Program-made: the position numbers and the translations under genes
The notes under the pieces: model-generated
What the model saw: only the letters and a program-made list of their open reading frames with translations
The model's database searches: none
What the model was told of the DNA's origin: nothing
NCBI RefSeq assembly: GCF_900094585.1
Contig: NZ_FMAG01000005.1
Location: 62,001 to 126,000 of the forward strand
Length of the DNA stretch: 64,000 nucleotides
Source of the DNA: Martinezella multihospitum
GTDB lineage: Bacteria; Pseudomonadota; Alphaproteobacteria; Rhizobiales; Rhizobiaceae
Direction of reading: 5' to 3'
Part shown: positions 11,127 to 18,979 of the stretch, one piece after another
Layout: each line of letters begins with the position of its first letter
Numbering within the stretch: the first letter of the stretch is position 1

Positions 11127-11293
11127 CCCCGAGTACTGAACGGTATTGCTGCAGAACCTAGCGCGGCTGCCGTTGCGGGGCAATGGCGGCATGATGGGGA
11201 TCGGGTGCCGTAAGTGCCTGCTTGCCCGTATAAAAAACGCGTATAGTCTGCAGGAGCGGGCCGGATGGTCCGATTGCGGGAAAGGCAGCGCAG

Positions 11294-13480
11294 ATGTGGA
11301 ATGTCGGGGGCGGCAGGTGGACAATCGGAGGCCTGCTTTTTTGTCTTTTTGCATTGGCTGCACCTGCGGCGGTGTCCGCTCAGAATGTGGCCGCGTCACA
11401 GCCGGTCGCCCCGCCGCCCGATAAGGTTCGCGAGCTGATTCAACTGATGAACGAGCCTGATGTCAGGCAATGGCTGACCACGCAGCTCAACAGTCAGCCT
11501 GCCCCCGCTAGCGATAAACCCGCGCCCGCCAGCGATCCGGCTCCGGCCGACGGCAATCAGATGTCGGTTCTGTCGGGCATGCTCGGCCATACGCGGCATC
11601 ACCTTGAGCTGGTCTCCGGCGCTGCGATGACGCTGCCCTACGAGGTCATGACCGCATCGGAAAAGCTGGAAGGCGAGGGCAAGTCGGTCGGCCTCGTGCG
11701 CATCATCGTTCAGATTGTCCTTCTGTTCTTCCTCGGGTTGGTGGCCGAACTCGCCGTTGCGCGCTTCATCAACACCAAGCATATGCAGCGCACCGAGAAG
11801 GCTGCCGGTACCGAGACGGAACTGCAGGCAGCGCGCTTCCAGTTTCTGGGCGGCGTCGTGCCCGCCATTATCCATGGCCTGGTGACGCTCGTTCCGCTTC
11901 TTGCCTTCGATTGGCCGCCTGCCATTGAAAATTTCGCCATCGCTTGCGTCATTGCGATGGTATCGATCAGGCTGGCGATCTCCATCGGCAAGCTTGTCAT
12001 GGAATTGATCGCGATGCGTCGCGCCGGTGATGTTCTGGACGAGGACGGCGGTGTCGCCCGCATCGCCGAACGGCGGCGCGTGGCCTATTACTGGTATCGG
12101 CGATGCACGCTGTTTGCCATTTATTTTGCCTGCGGCTGGGCGATCATCCAGGCCGTCACGTCGCTGGATTTTTCCGCAGGCGCGCGGGACCTCATCGGCT
12201 ATACGCTCGGCATCGGTCTGTTTCTGATTGCCACGGCGGCCGTGTGGTCCAGGCCGCTCGCGCCGGAAAAGCGCGGGGCGAAGACGGTCTCCTGGCTGTT
12301 GACGATTTTCTTCGTGGCCCTCTGGTGTCTCTGGGTGGCCGGCTTCGACGGCCTTTTGTGGATCGGCATCTATGCGATATTGCTGCCACGCATCCTCTCG
12401 GTATCCACGCAGGCGATCGAGGCTCTGCATGATGCGGCCGACGGCATTTTCGGCACCGGCAAGATCGCGGCCGTATTGCTCGACCGCGGCTTGCGGGCGC
12501 TGATCATTACCTTTGCGGCTTTGTGGCTCGGTCACATGCTGGGCGTCGAGGCGCATGCGATGATGAGCGGCAGCGAATCGAATGTCGGCCGCATCGCTCG
12601 CGGCATACTCGGCGGCATCATCATCCTCCTGATTGCCGATCTCGTCTGGCAGCTGGCGAAAACCTATATCGACGGCAAAGTCATGCAATCCCTGCCGGCC
12701 GTCGGCGAATCGGATGAGATGAGAGCGAGCCGCGCCCGGCTGCAGACGCTGCTGCCGATCTTCCGCAACATTCTTGCCGTCGTCATCGGCATCATCGCAG
12801 CCATGATGGTGCTGTCGGGCCTCGGCGTTCAGATCGGGCCGCTGATCGCCGGCGCCGGCGTCGTCGGTGTTGCCGTCGGTTTCGGGGCGCAGACCATCGT
12901 CAAGGATGTCATCAGCGGCATCTTCTACCTCTGGGACGATGCCTTCCGCATCGGCGAATATATCGAAAGCGGCCACTACAAGGGCGTGGTGGAATCCTTC
13001 AGCCTGCGCTCGGTCAAGCTGCGTCACCAGCGCGGCCCGCTGGCGACGATCCCCTTCGGCTCGCTCGGCGCGGTCAACAACATGAACCGCGACTGGGCGA
13101 TCGACAAGATCATCGTCAAGGTCACCTACGATACCGATCTCGTGAAGCTGAAGCGCATCGTCAAGGATATCGGCCAGCGCCTGCTTGAAGACGAGGATCT
13201 GAAGCCGAGCATCATTCAGACGCTGAAGATGAAGGGCGTCGAGCAGTTCGGCGATTTTGCAATCGAGATCAGACTGGCGATCACCGCCAAGCCCAACGAG
13301 CTCTCGGTCATTCGCCGCAGCGCGCTGGCCTTGATCAAGCAGTCCTTCGACGAGAACGGCATCCAGTTCGCCTTCCCGACCGTACAGGTGGCAAGCGACA
13401 AGGAAGCCGCTGCCGCTGCTGCCCGGCAGCTTATCGAGATGCGGGCGGCGAACGTGGATGGCGCGCAGCAGGCGAGCTAG
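11294..13480 (+). CDS. Large MscS-type mechanosensitive ion channel (YbiO-like)
   Basis: The 728 aa protein has a signal peptide (about residues 1-29, ending VSAQN), a periplasmic segment rich in Ala/Pro, and a series of membrane helices from about 135 to 540. The conserved MscS pore helix and beta domain cover about 500-690, with Gly/Ala-rich Val-Gly-Val-Ala-Val-Gly-Phe-Gly-Ala-Gln and Asp-Asp-Xaa-Phe-Arg-Ile-Gly-Glu. Size and order resemble E. coli YbiO, a moderate-conductance member. It opens under membrane tension and releases solutes on hypo-osmotic shock. The SD is GGAAAGG upstream of ATG 11294. It ends at an intergenic repeat and a strong hairpin. Confidence 0.9.
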   Translation: MWNVGGGRWTIGGLLFCLFALAAPAAVSAQNVAASQPVAPPPDKVRELIQLMNEPDVRQWLTTQLNSQPAPASDKPAPASDPAPADGNQMSVLSGMLGHTRHHLELVSGAAMTLPYEVMTASEKLEGEGKSVGLVRIIVQIVLLFFLGLVAELAVARFINTKHMQRTEKAAGTETELQAARFQFLGGVVPAIIHGLVTLVPLLAFDWPPAIENFAIACVIAMVSIRLAISIGKLVMELIAMRRAGDVLDEDGGVARIAERRRVAYYWYRRCTLFAIYFACGWAIIQAVTSLDFSAGARDLIGYTLGIGLFLIATAAVWSRPLAPEKRGAKTVSWLLTIFFVALWCLWVAGFDGLLWIGIYAILLPRILSVSTQAIEALHDAADGIFGTGKIAAVLLDRGLRALIITFAALWLGHMLGVEAHAMMSGSESNVGRIARGILGGIIILLIADLVWQLAKTYIDGKVMQSLPAVGESDEMRASRARLQTLLPIFRNILAVVIGIIAAMMVLSGLGVQIGPLIAGAGVVGVAVGFGAQTIVKDVISGIFYLWDDAFRIGEYIESGHYKGVVESFSLRSVKLRHQRGPLATIPFGSLGAVNNMNRDWAIDKIIVKVTYDTDLVKLKRIVKDIGQRLLEDEDLKPSIIQTLKMKGVEQFGDFAIEIRLAITAKPNELSVIRRSALALIKQSFDENGIQFAFPTVQVASDKEAAAAAARQLIEMRAANVDGAQQAS

Positions 13481-13535
13481 AGCACTTCCGGGAAAAGTGC
13501 GCAGCGGTTTTCCGTCCGGAATTGCGTGAAAACGG
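13478..13535. repeat. Short intergenic repeat, copy 2
   Basis: Second copy of the element at 10098-10158, again starting exactly at a stop codon (of the mscS gene). The shared core GGTTTTCCGTCCGGAAT is almost unchanged. It is followed by a separate 12 bp-arm hairpin. Confidence 0.6.
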
Positions 13536-13540
13536 AGAGA

Positions 13541-13581
13541 TAGAGCGGTTCAGGGATTCCGTGAAAAACTGAACCGCTCTA
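13541..13581. terminator. Strong hairpin between the channel and LacI genes
   Basis: AGAGCGGTTCAG at 13542-13553 pairs perfectly with CTGAACCGCTCT at 13569-13580 around a 15 bp loop, and TA flanks extend the stem by one pair. It lies at the convergent ends of the mscS and LacI genes. No long T-run follows, so it may act as a bidirectional terminator or simply belong to the adjacent repeat element. Confidence 0.5.
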
Positions 13582-13588
13582 GCTCTGG

Positions 13589-14647
13589 TCATGGTTTCGG
13601 AGCCGCCGTACTGCCACGTACGATCAGCGTGACGTCGATCATCTCACGCTCGGCCGGTACGGCATCGTGAAGAACGGCCTGCACTGCCCGTTGCGCGATC
13701 TCGGCAAAGGGCTGGGCCATCGTCGTCAGGCCGGGCTCCACCATGCCGCCTTCCGGCACGCCATCGAAGCCGATGACGGAGACGTCCTGCGGCACTGAAA
13801 GGCCCCGTGCGCGCAGCCAGTTGATCGCCAGAAGCGCGATGTTGTCGGACATGGCGAGGATCGCCGTCGGCGGTTCGGGCGCGGAAAACAGGTAGTCGAG
13901 CCCGGCTTCGACGCTTGGCTTGTCGTTGAGCGTCTCAAAGATCGGCACGTCTTCGCGCCCAATTCCGAACGCTTCGAGCGCCTGCCAATAGCCGAGCGCT
14001 CGATCGCGCGAGGTGGAATACATCGCGCGCCCGATCCCGGCGACGCTGACCGGCCCGACATGGTCGTCCGAAAGCTCGGTCGCAAGCACGCCGAAACGCC
14101 TGTGGCCAAGTTCCGCCAGATGTCGGGCCGCAACGGCCGCACCACCCAGATTGTCGACGCTGATCGAGGGGATCGACGCATCCTCGTCGTTCAAGGCGAG
14201 AGCGATGAAGGGCAATTGCCGCTCGCGCGTCAACTGAACCAGCTTTTCGCCGCCTTCCACGCAGAGCAGAATGAAGCCGTCGACCAACGCGCTCTTGATG
14301 TTCCAGTCGAGCTTGTGCCGATCCTTGGCCGAGACCAGAGCGAGACCCGTGCCGCTGGCATCGCAGACCTGGGACACAGCGGCCAGGAGCGCCCTGGCCC
14401 AGGGGTCGTTGAAGAAATAGGCAAGCGGCTCGACGACGGCGACGCCGATGGCATTGACCTTTCCGGCTCGCAGCAGCCGGCCCGTCAGGCTAGGCCCGGC
14501 ATAGCCAAGCCGCTTGGCCGTCTCGAGCACGTGCTCGCGCACCTCTTCACGCACCACTTCGGGCCGGCTGAAAACATTGGAGGCGGTCCCCTGTGATACG
14601 CCCGCCGCCTTGGCGACGTCCGCGAGCCTGATGGTGCCCTTGGCCAA
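13589..14647 (-). CDS. LacI family transcriptional regulator
   Basis: The 352 aa LacI/GalR regulator has a helix-turn-helix at residues 5-30 (Thr-Ile-Arg-Leu-Ala-Asp-Val-Ala-Lys, then Val-Ser-Gln-Gly-Thr-Ala-Ser-Asn-Val). A periplasmic-binding-like effector domain follows from about 60 to the end. The start chosen is TTG at 14647-14645 because GGAGG (14654-14658) sits 6 bp upstream. An upstream frame extension to 14683 has no such support and would add 12 residues before the canonical LacI start. Three LacI-type operators lie between it and a small orphan gene. The effector, probably a sugar or nucleoside, is unknown. Confidence 0.9.
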   Translation of the reverse strand: MAKGTIRLADVAKAAGVSQGTASNVFSRPEVVREEVREHVLETAKRLGYAGPSLTGRLLRAGKVNAIGVAVVEPLAYFFNDPWARALLAAVSQVCDASGTGLALVSAKDRHKLDWNIKSALVDGFILLCVEGGEKLVQLTRERQLPFIALALNDEDASIPSISVDNLGGAAVAARHLAELGHRRFGVLATELSDDHVGPVSVAGIGRAMYSTSRDRALGYWQALEAFGIGREDVPIFETLNDKPSVEAGLDYLFSAPEPPTAILAMSDNIALLAINWLRARGLSVPQDVSVIGFDGVPEGGMVEPGLTTMAQPFAEIAQRAVQAVLHDAVPAEREMIDVTLIVRGSTAAPKP

Positions 14648-14688
14648 TGAAATCCTCCATATGGTTCCGGCGGATACTAGCAATGAAG

Positions 14689-14783
14689 TTGTATCGGTTC
14701 AATTCTGCTTGACAGCGGATTTTCGAGGCGTACGATTGAACCGATTCAAGACGGTGATGCGAGTTGATATTGAATCGATTCAA
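14689..14783 (+). promoter_or_regulatory. Promoter with three LacI-type operators
   Basis: Three related 14 bp dyads occur: TTGTATCGGTTCAA (14689-14702), TTGAACCGATTCAA (14736-14749) and the perfect palindrome TTGAATCGATTCAA (14770-14783). A sigma70-like promoter on the plus strand has -35 TTGACA at 14709-14714 and -10 ACGATT at 14732-14737, 17 bp apart. The second operator overlaps the -10 and the third lies downstream of it, ideal for repression. The CG-centred dyad is typical for LacI proteins. Control by the adjacent LacI regulator is inferred. Confidence 0.75.
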
Positions 14784-14800
14784 AATTGAAGGACGAACCC

Positions 14801-15088
14801 ATGCTGACCAATTATCTCTTCAAGGATCTCTATGATGATCGATGGGGTGATCCCTGCAATCCGAATGCCGTCGATCCGCCTTCAGAACATAGGGGCGGGG
14901 CTGACAAACAGAGCGTGCTGGATCGGCTGGCGCAGCTTTTCCGCCGCCAGAAGCGGCCTTCGGCATGGTCCTTCACGATACCGAGCGAGACATCGGACGC
15001 GGAGGGTGAAGCCGAGATCCGGCATCGCACCAGCTTCGAGGACACGAAATTCCTCGTGATCGCCAAGGCCCTGTCGCGGAATTGTTAG
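14801..15088 (+). CDS. Small orphan protein under LacI-type control
   Basis: The 95 aa product is not recognised. ATG 14801 is preceded by GAAGGA with 7 bp spacing, and a promoter carrying three operators lies directly upstream, so expression is likely. The protein is charged, rich in Arg/Asp/Glu/Ser, and has no signal peptide or membrane helix. The N-terminal part is acidic and aromatic; residues around 44-56 are basic (Leu-Phe-Arg-Arg-Gln-Lys-Arg). It may be a real small regulator or metabolic protein, or the remnant of a longer sugar-utilisation gene. No neighbour transport or catabolic gene lies in the same direction. Confidence 0.45.
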   Translation: MLTNYLFKDLYDDRWGDPCNPNAVDPPSEHRGGADKQSVLDRLAQLFRRQKRPSAWSFTIPSETSDAEGEAEIRHRTSFEDTKFLVIAKALSRNC

Positions 15089-15126
15089 AGCAAGGCCACA
15101 TCGCGCTCAGATACTCTATGACAGCT

Positions 15127-15855
15127 TCAGAAGTTTTCCTTGTAGGGCCTGAGATCGAGCTCCTGCGTCCAGGCCGACGGATGTTGGCGATGAATGTGCC
15201 AATAGCTCTCGGCAATGGCGTCGATATTCAGCAACCCATCGGTATCCACATCCGGCCGGCGCGAACGCAGCCGTTCCCCGTCAATGCCGCCATCGATGAT
15301 GGTGTGGGCGACGTGCAGGCCGAGAGGCCCGAATTCACGCGCCATGCTCTGGCTGATCATTCGAAGGCCCGCCTTGGCGGCGGCGAATTGCGCAAAGCCC
15401 GCCTTGCCGCGCAGGCTGGCGGAGGCACCGGTGAAGATCACGGTGCCACGGCCGAGCGGCGCCAGATGGCGCGCCGCCTCGCGCCCAACCAGGAATCCGC
15501 CGAAGCAGCAGACGCGCCAGAATTCCTCGAATTGCGCGGCGGTGACGGCACGAAACGCAATCTGGCGATTGATGCCGGCGTTGAAGACGACGAAATCCGG
15601 CGCGGCAATATCGTCTCGCGCGGTAAAGGCATGTTCGAACAGCCGGACGACGGCAGCTTCGTCCGTCGCATCCGTCTCGATCGCCTCGGCGCTGCCGCCG
15701 GCTGCCTGGATGACAGCGGCCACCTGATCGATCTTCGCTGCCGTCCGGCCGGCAATGACGACATGATAGCCCTTGTCAGCGAGAAGCCGGCAGAGCGCAG
15801 CACCCAGCCCCTGTTCGGCTCCCACTCCGACGATGATAGCGCTCGGCGTGCTCAT
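15127..15855 (-). CDS. Atypical short-chain dehydrogenase/reductase (Phe replaces catalytic Tyr)
   Basis: The 242 aa SDR has a modified nucleotide-binding glycine motif (Gly10, Gly12, Gly16, Gly18), the structural Asn-Ala-Gly at 92-94, and Ser at about 145-147. The catalytic Tyr-Xaa-Xaa-Xaa-Lys is present as Phe157-Ala-Ala-Ala-Lys161. The missing Tyr hydroxyl suggests a different mechanism or loss of dehydrogenase activity, although related proteins with Phe here do exist. It overlaps the upstream old-yellow-enzyme gene by 4 bp and is probably translated from the same mRNA, so both may act on the same electrophilic carbonyl compounds. Confidence 0.85.
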   Translation of the reverse strand: MSTPSAIIVGVGAEQGLGAALCRLLADKGYHVVIAGRTAAKIDQVAAVIQAAGGSAEAIETDATDEAAVVRLFEHAFTARDDIAAPDFVVFNAGINRQIAFRAVTAAQFEEFWRVCCFGGFLVGREAARHLAPLGRGTVIFTGASASLRGKAGFAQFAAAKAGLRMISQSMAREFGPLGLHVAHTIIDGGIDGERLRSRRPDVDTDGLLNIDAIAESYWHIHRQHPSAWTQELDLRPYKENF

Positions 15856-16973
15856 TCGGCGGCCTCCCTGGCATCGAGCGTGGGATAATCGGTATAGCCT
15901 TCCGCGCCGCCGCCGTAAAAGGTGGGGCGATGATAGGCGTTGAGAGGCGCACCGCGACGAATACGCTCCGGCAGATCGGGATTGGCGATGAACAGACGAC
16001 CGAAGGCGATGGCATCGGCATGGCCGGCGGCGAGCGTGGCTTCGGCCGTATCCGGTCGAAAATTGCCAGCAGCAATCAGCGTGCCGGACCAGGCGGGCCG
16101 GAACAGTTCCGCGGCCGACGGCACGTTCTTGTGATCGACCTCGGCTTGGCCCGCACCGCTGGCGCGCGGCTCGATCAGATGCAGATAGGCGAGATTGAGC
16201 CTGTCCAGCTCGCGAATGACATGCCCGTAGAGACGCAAGGGATCCTCCTCGCCGCTGTCATTGGCAATGCCAAAGGGCGAAAGGCGCACGCCGACGCGAT
16301 CCGAACCCCAGACTTCGGAAACCGCCTCGACCACTTCCAAGAGCAGCCGCGTGCGGTTCTCGATCGAGCCGCCATATTGATCGGTGCGCTGGTTCGTGCG
16401 GGCCTGCAGGAATTGTTCGATCAGATAGCCATTGGCGCCATGAATCTCGACGCCGTCGAAACCGGCCTGCTTGGCATTGGCGGCCGCCTGGGCATAGACG
16501 TCGATCAAAAGCGGCATCAGATCGATATCGATCGCCTGCGGCGTCTCGAAGGGAACGCGTTCGAAGGAGGCGGTAAAGGTATCACCCTTGGCGGCAATGG
16601 CGGAAGGGGCGATCGGCGGAGCACCTCCCGGCTGATGTGAAGAATGGGAAATGCGGCCGACATGCCAGAGCTGCAGGAAGATCTTGCCACCCTTGCAATG
16701 AACAGCGTCCGTCACCGCCTTCCAGCCGGCGATCTGTTCGCCCGTGTGGATGCCCGGCGTTGCCGGCATGCCCTGTCCGGCACGGGAAATCTGAGAACCT
16801 TCGGAAATGATCAGGCCGCCCTCGCTGGCGCGCTGGGCATAATATTCGGCATTCAGTGCAGAGGGCACATTGCCGGGCTGGCTCGCCCGCATGCGGGTGA
16901 GAGGCGCCATGACGATGCGATGCGCAAGCTCATAGGGGCCGATGGAAAGAGGCGAAAACAAAGTGGCTGTCAT
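15852..16973 (-). CDS. Old yellow enzyme family alkene reductase
   Basis: The 373 aa FMN-dependent ene-reductase is NemA/OYE-like. It has the N-terminal Ala-Pro-Leu-Thr-Arg motif, the His178/Asn181 substrate-binding pair in Glu-Ile-His-Gly-Ala-Asn-Gly-Tyr, and Tyr183 as the likely proton donor. The C-terminal phosphate-binding segment ends in Phe-Gly-Arg-Leu-Phe-Ile-Ala-Asn-Pro. It reduces activated C=C bonds (enones, N-ethylmaleimide, nitro-esters) with NAD(P)H. It is first gene of a two-gene unit with the SDR. A long dyad at 17046-17080 lies about 75 bp upstream, but no regulator gene is adjacent. Confidence 0.93.
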   Translation of the reverse strand: MTATLFSPLSIGPYELAHRIVMAPLTRMRASQPGNVPSALNAEYYAQRASEGGLIISEGSQISRAGQGMPATPGIHTGEQIAGWKAVTDAVHCKGGKIFLQLWHVGRISHSSHQPGGAPPIAPSAIAAKGDTFTASFERVPFETPQAIDIDLMPLLIDVYAQAAANAKQAGFDGVEIHGANGYLIEQFLQARTNQRTDQYGGSIENRTRLLLEVVEAVSEVWGSDRVGVRLSPFGIANDSGEEDPLRLYGHVIRELDRLNLAYLHLIEPRASGAGQAEVDHKNVPSAAELFRPAWSGTLIAAGNFRPDTAEATLAAGHADAIAFGRLFIANPDLPERIRRGAPLNAYHRPTFYGGGAEGYTDYPTLDAREAAE

Positions 16974-17045
16974 AAAATTCTCCTGCCTGGAGCCAAAATG
17001 CTCCCCGGGGCGGAAGGGCCTGTCAGCGGCGATTCGGTCTCGGGA

Positions 17046-17080
17046 GTTGGAATAAGATGATGGTCATCATTTATTCCAAC
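17046..17080. promoter_or_regulatory. 35 bp dyad upstream of the alkene reductase
   Basis: GTTGGAATAA (17046-17055) is perfectly repeated in inverse at 17071-17080. An inner dyad ATGATG-GT-CATCAT occupies 17057-17070. It lies between the start of the alkene reductase gene and the end of the hydrolase gene. It is AT-rich with no U-tract, so it looks more like an operator than a terminator. The cognate regulator is not encoded next to it. Confidence 0.55.
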
Positions 17081-17108
17081 AATCGGACGTGCGCAACTGA
17101 ATCTCGTA

Positions 17109-17915
17109 TCAGGCCGGGATCGTTGCGAGAAAGCCGAGCAAGGCGGCGTTGAACTGCGCCGGCCGTTGCAGCGGCGCGAAATGGCTGACGCCAGGCAGAA
17201 GAATCAGCTTCGCGCCTGGAATGTGCTGCACGAGATAATGGGCGTGCTCCTGCTTGATGAATTCGTCATGCTCGCTCTGCACGATGGCGACGGGCACATC
17301 GATCTCGGCGAGATCTTTGACCGTGTAGTTCGGCTCCGTCCGCTGCATCAGGCCGACAGCCTCGACGAAGGTGTCGAACTTGTCCGGCGTGGCGGAAAGG
17401 GCTGCGTAATCCTTCGTGTGGCGGGAGAAGCAGCGCTCGATGATCGGCGTCGCCACGAATTCCTTGGTGCCGCTCGGGTCCATGTTGCAGGCAAAGAAGA
17501 AGACACCGGAAACGCGATCCGGATGGCTTTTTCCAAGTACCATGCCGATGCAGGCGCCGTCGCTCCACCCGGCGATCGCGGCCTTTTCGATCTTCAGCCT
17601 GTCCATGACGGCGAGAACGTCTGATGCCATCAGCTCGTATGTGTAAGGCCGCTCGTCCCGCATGCTGCGGCCATGGCCGCGGCTGTCGATGACGATAACC
17701 CGATGGCCTGCGTCGATGAGTGCGGGCACTTGGTAGCCCCAGTTGCCGCTGTTTCCGAGCCCGCCATGCAGGAGGATCACCGGGGCGCCGCTGCCATAGG
17801 AGGCATACCAGATGCGCGCGCCATCATGATCGACATGGCCTTCCACCTCTGTATGCGGCAAGGGTGCGGCCCCTTCGGCTTCGAAGCGATGAAGCTCATC
17901 GTCGTGAAATTCCAT
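17109..17915 (-). CDS. Alpha/beta hydrolase
   Basis: The 268 aa alpha/beta-hydrolase has the oxyanion-hole His50-Gly-Gly and the nucleophile Ser118 in Gly-Trp-Ser-Asp-Gly. The acid is probably Asp217 (Ser-Glu-His-Asp) and the base His245 (Val-Ser-His-Phe), so the triad appears complete. The ATG at 17915 is preceded by GGAGG at 5 bp; an in-frame GTG two codons upstream lies inside that SD and is rejected. There is no signal peptide, so it is cytosolic. It could be an esterase or lactonase; the substrate cannot be told. It may be read into the alkene reductase transcript, since both lie on the minus strand. Confidence 0.88.
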   Translation of the reverse strand: MEFHDDELHRFEAEGAAPLPHTEVEGHVDHDGARIWYASYGSGAPVILLHGGLGNSGNWGYQVPALIDAGHRVIVIDSRGHGRSMRDERPYTYELMASDVLAVMDRLKIEKAAIAGWSDGACIGMVLGKSHPDRVSGVFFFACNMDPSGTKEFVATPIIERCFSRHTKDYAALSATPDKFDTFVEAVGLMQRTEPNYTVKDLAEIDVPVAIVQSEHDEFIKQEHAHYLVQHIPGAKLILLPGVSHFAPLQRPAQFNAALLGFLATIPA

Positions 17916-17999
17916 ACCCACCTCCCATTGCGCCGTCTCCTCCCGACAGCCATATGGCGAGACTAGTCGATCTCAGCGCGTCTTTTCAACAGGCTGCGG

Positions 18000-18881
18000 T
18001 CATATCGTCGCTAGGTGTTCGAAAAGATCGCGGGCCGGCGACGGCAGCTCTTCGAGGGAGCGTGCGCAGATCGAAAGCCGGCGCGTCGCCCACCGGTCGG
18101 TGAGGCGGAGGGTCGCAATCTTCGCGGATCGGCCGCAGCGGCGTGCCACCGTTTCCGGCACGATGCCAAGGCCGATGCCCCGGCCTGCCATCTCGCAGAT
18201 GCTTTCGAATGTCCGCATCCGCACCCGCATCTTCAGCCGGGTGCCGAGCCGGGCGGCCTGCGCGTCGATGTGATCCTGCAAGGCGCCGCCGGCTAGTCCG
18301 ATGAAATGCTCATGCAGAATTTCCGCAAAGGCGATCTGCTTTGCTTCGGCAAGCGCATGATCGCGAGGCATCACCACCACCAGACGATCGATCGCGAAGG
18401 GCCGCAATATCAGGCCGGAGGTATCGACCGCGTCCGACAGGATGCCGATCTCGGCCAGCCCGGCCGAAACGGCTCGGGCGATTTCGATGCTCTGGCGCTC
18501 CTTGAGGTCGATATCGGTTCGTGGGTGTTTTGCCATCCACTCGGCAAGGCGCGGCGGCAGGTACTCGGCGATCGCGGCGGTATTGGCGGCAAGCCGGATG
18601 GTCGCACGCAGGCCGCTTGCATGTTCTCCAAGCTCGCCGCGCATCTGCGTGAGCTGCCGCTGTATCAGCCGGGCATGATGGGCCAGCGCTTCACCGGCAG
18701 GCGTTGGGCTGACACCGCGCCGCCCGCGCTCCAGCAGCTTGAAGCCGCCATTTGTCTCCATGTCACGCAGCCGCTCGCTGGCGGCCGGCAGCGAAAGCCC
18801 GACATCGGCAGCCCCATGGGTGATGCTGCCGGCATCGACGACGGCGAGGAACAGGCGAAGGTCGGTTAGGTCGAAGCGCAT
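18000..18881 (-). CDS. LysR family transcriptional regulator
   Basis: The 293 aa LysR protein has its winged HTH at residues 1-60 (Leu-Arg-Leu-Phe-Leu-Ala-Val-Val-Asp-Ala-Gly-Ser-Ile) and a two-lobed effector domain from about 90. The ATG at 18881 gives the canonical LysR start; the longer frame to 19013 adds a 44-residue extension crossing the operator and the divergent gene. It is divergent from a TauE-type exporter, and an 11 bp-arm dyad with a T-N11-A core lies between them. It probably activates the exporter in response to an exported anion or sulfonate; that is inference from context. Confidence 0.9.
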   Translation of the reverse strand: MRFDLTDLRLFLAVVDAGSITHGAADVGLSLPAASERLRDMETNGGFKLLERGRRGVSPTPAGEALAHHARLIQRQLTQMRGELGEHASGLRATIRLAANTAAIAEYLPPRLAEWMAKHPRTDIDLKERQSIEIARAVSAGLAEIGILSDAVDTSGLILRPFAIDRLVVVMPRDHALAEAKQIAFAEILHEHFIGLAGGALQDHIDAQAARLGTRLKMRVRMRTFESICEMAGRGIGLGIVPETVARRCGRSAKIATLRLTDRWATRRLSICARSLEELPSPARDLFEHLATI

Positions 18882-18902
18882 GGAGCGCAGACTACCGCAT
18901 AT

Positions 18903-18929
18903 CCAGCCTTCGGAATAGCCGAAGGCTGG
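18903..18929. promoter_or_regulatory. LysR-type T-N11-A dyad
   Basis: CCAGCCTTCGG (18903-18913) is a perfect inverse of 18919-18929 across a 5 bp spacer, and it contains the LysR consensus T-N11-A as TCGG-N5-CCGA. It is centred 35 bp upstream of the lysR start and about 64 bp upstream of the exporter start, the usual position of a recognition site in a divergent LysR pair. Confidence 0.65.
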
Positions 18930-18979
18930 CTTCGTATCATCCACATTGTGGCCATCCTCGCATCTGCTAGTGAAAGGGC

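Noticed and set aside
11396..13027. Minus-strand frame of 543 codons across the mechanosensitive channel gene
   Set aside because: Antisense shadow with Asp/Gln/Arg-rich low-complexity composition.
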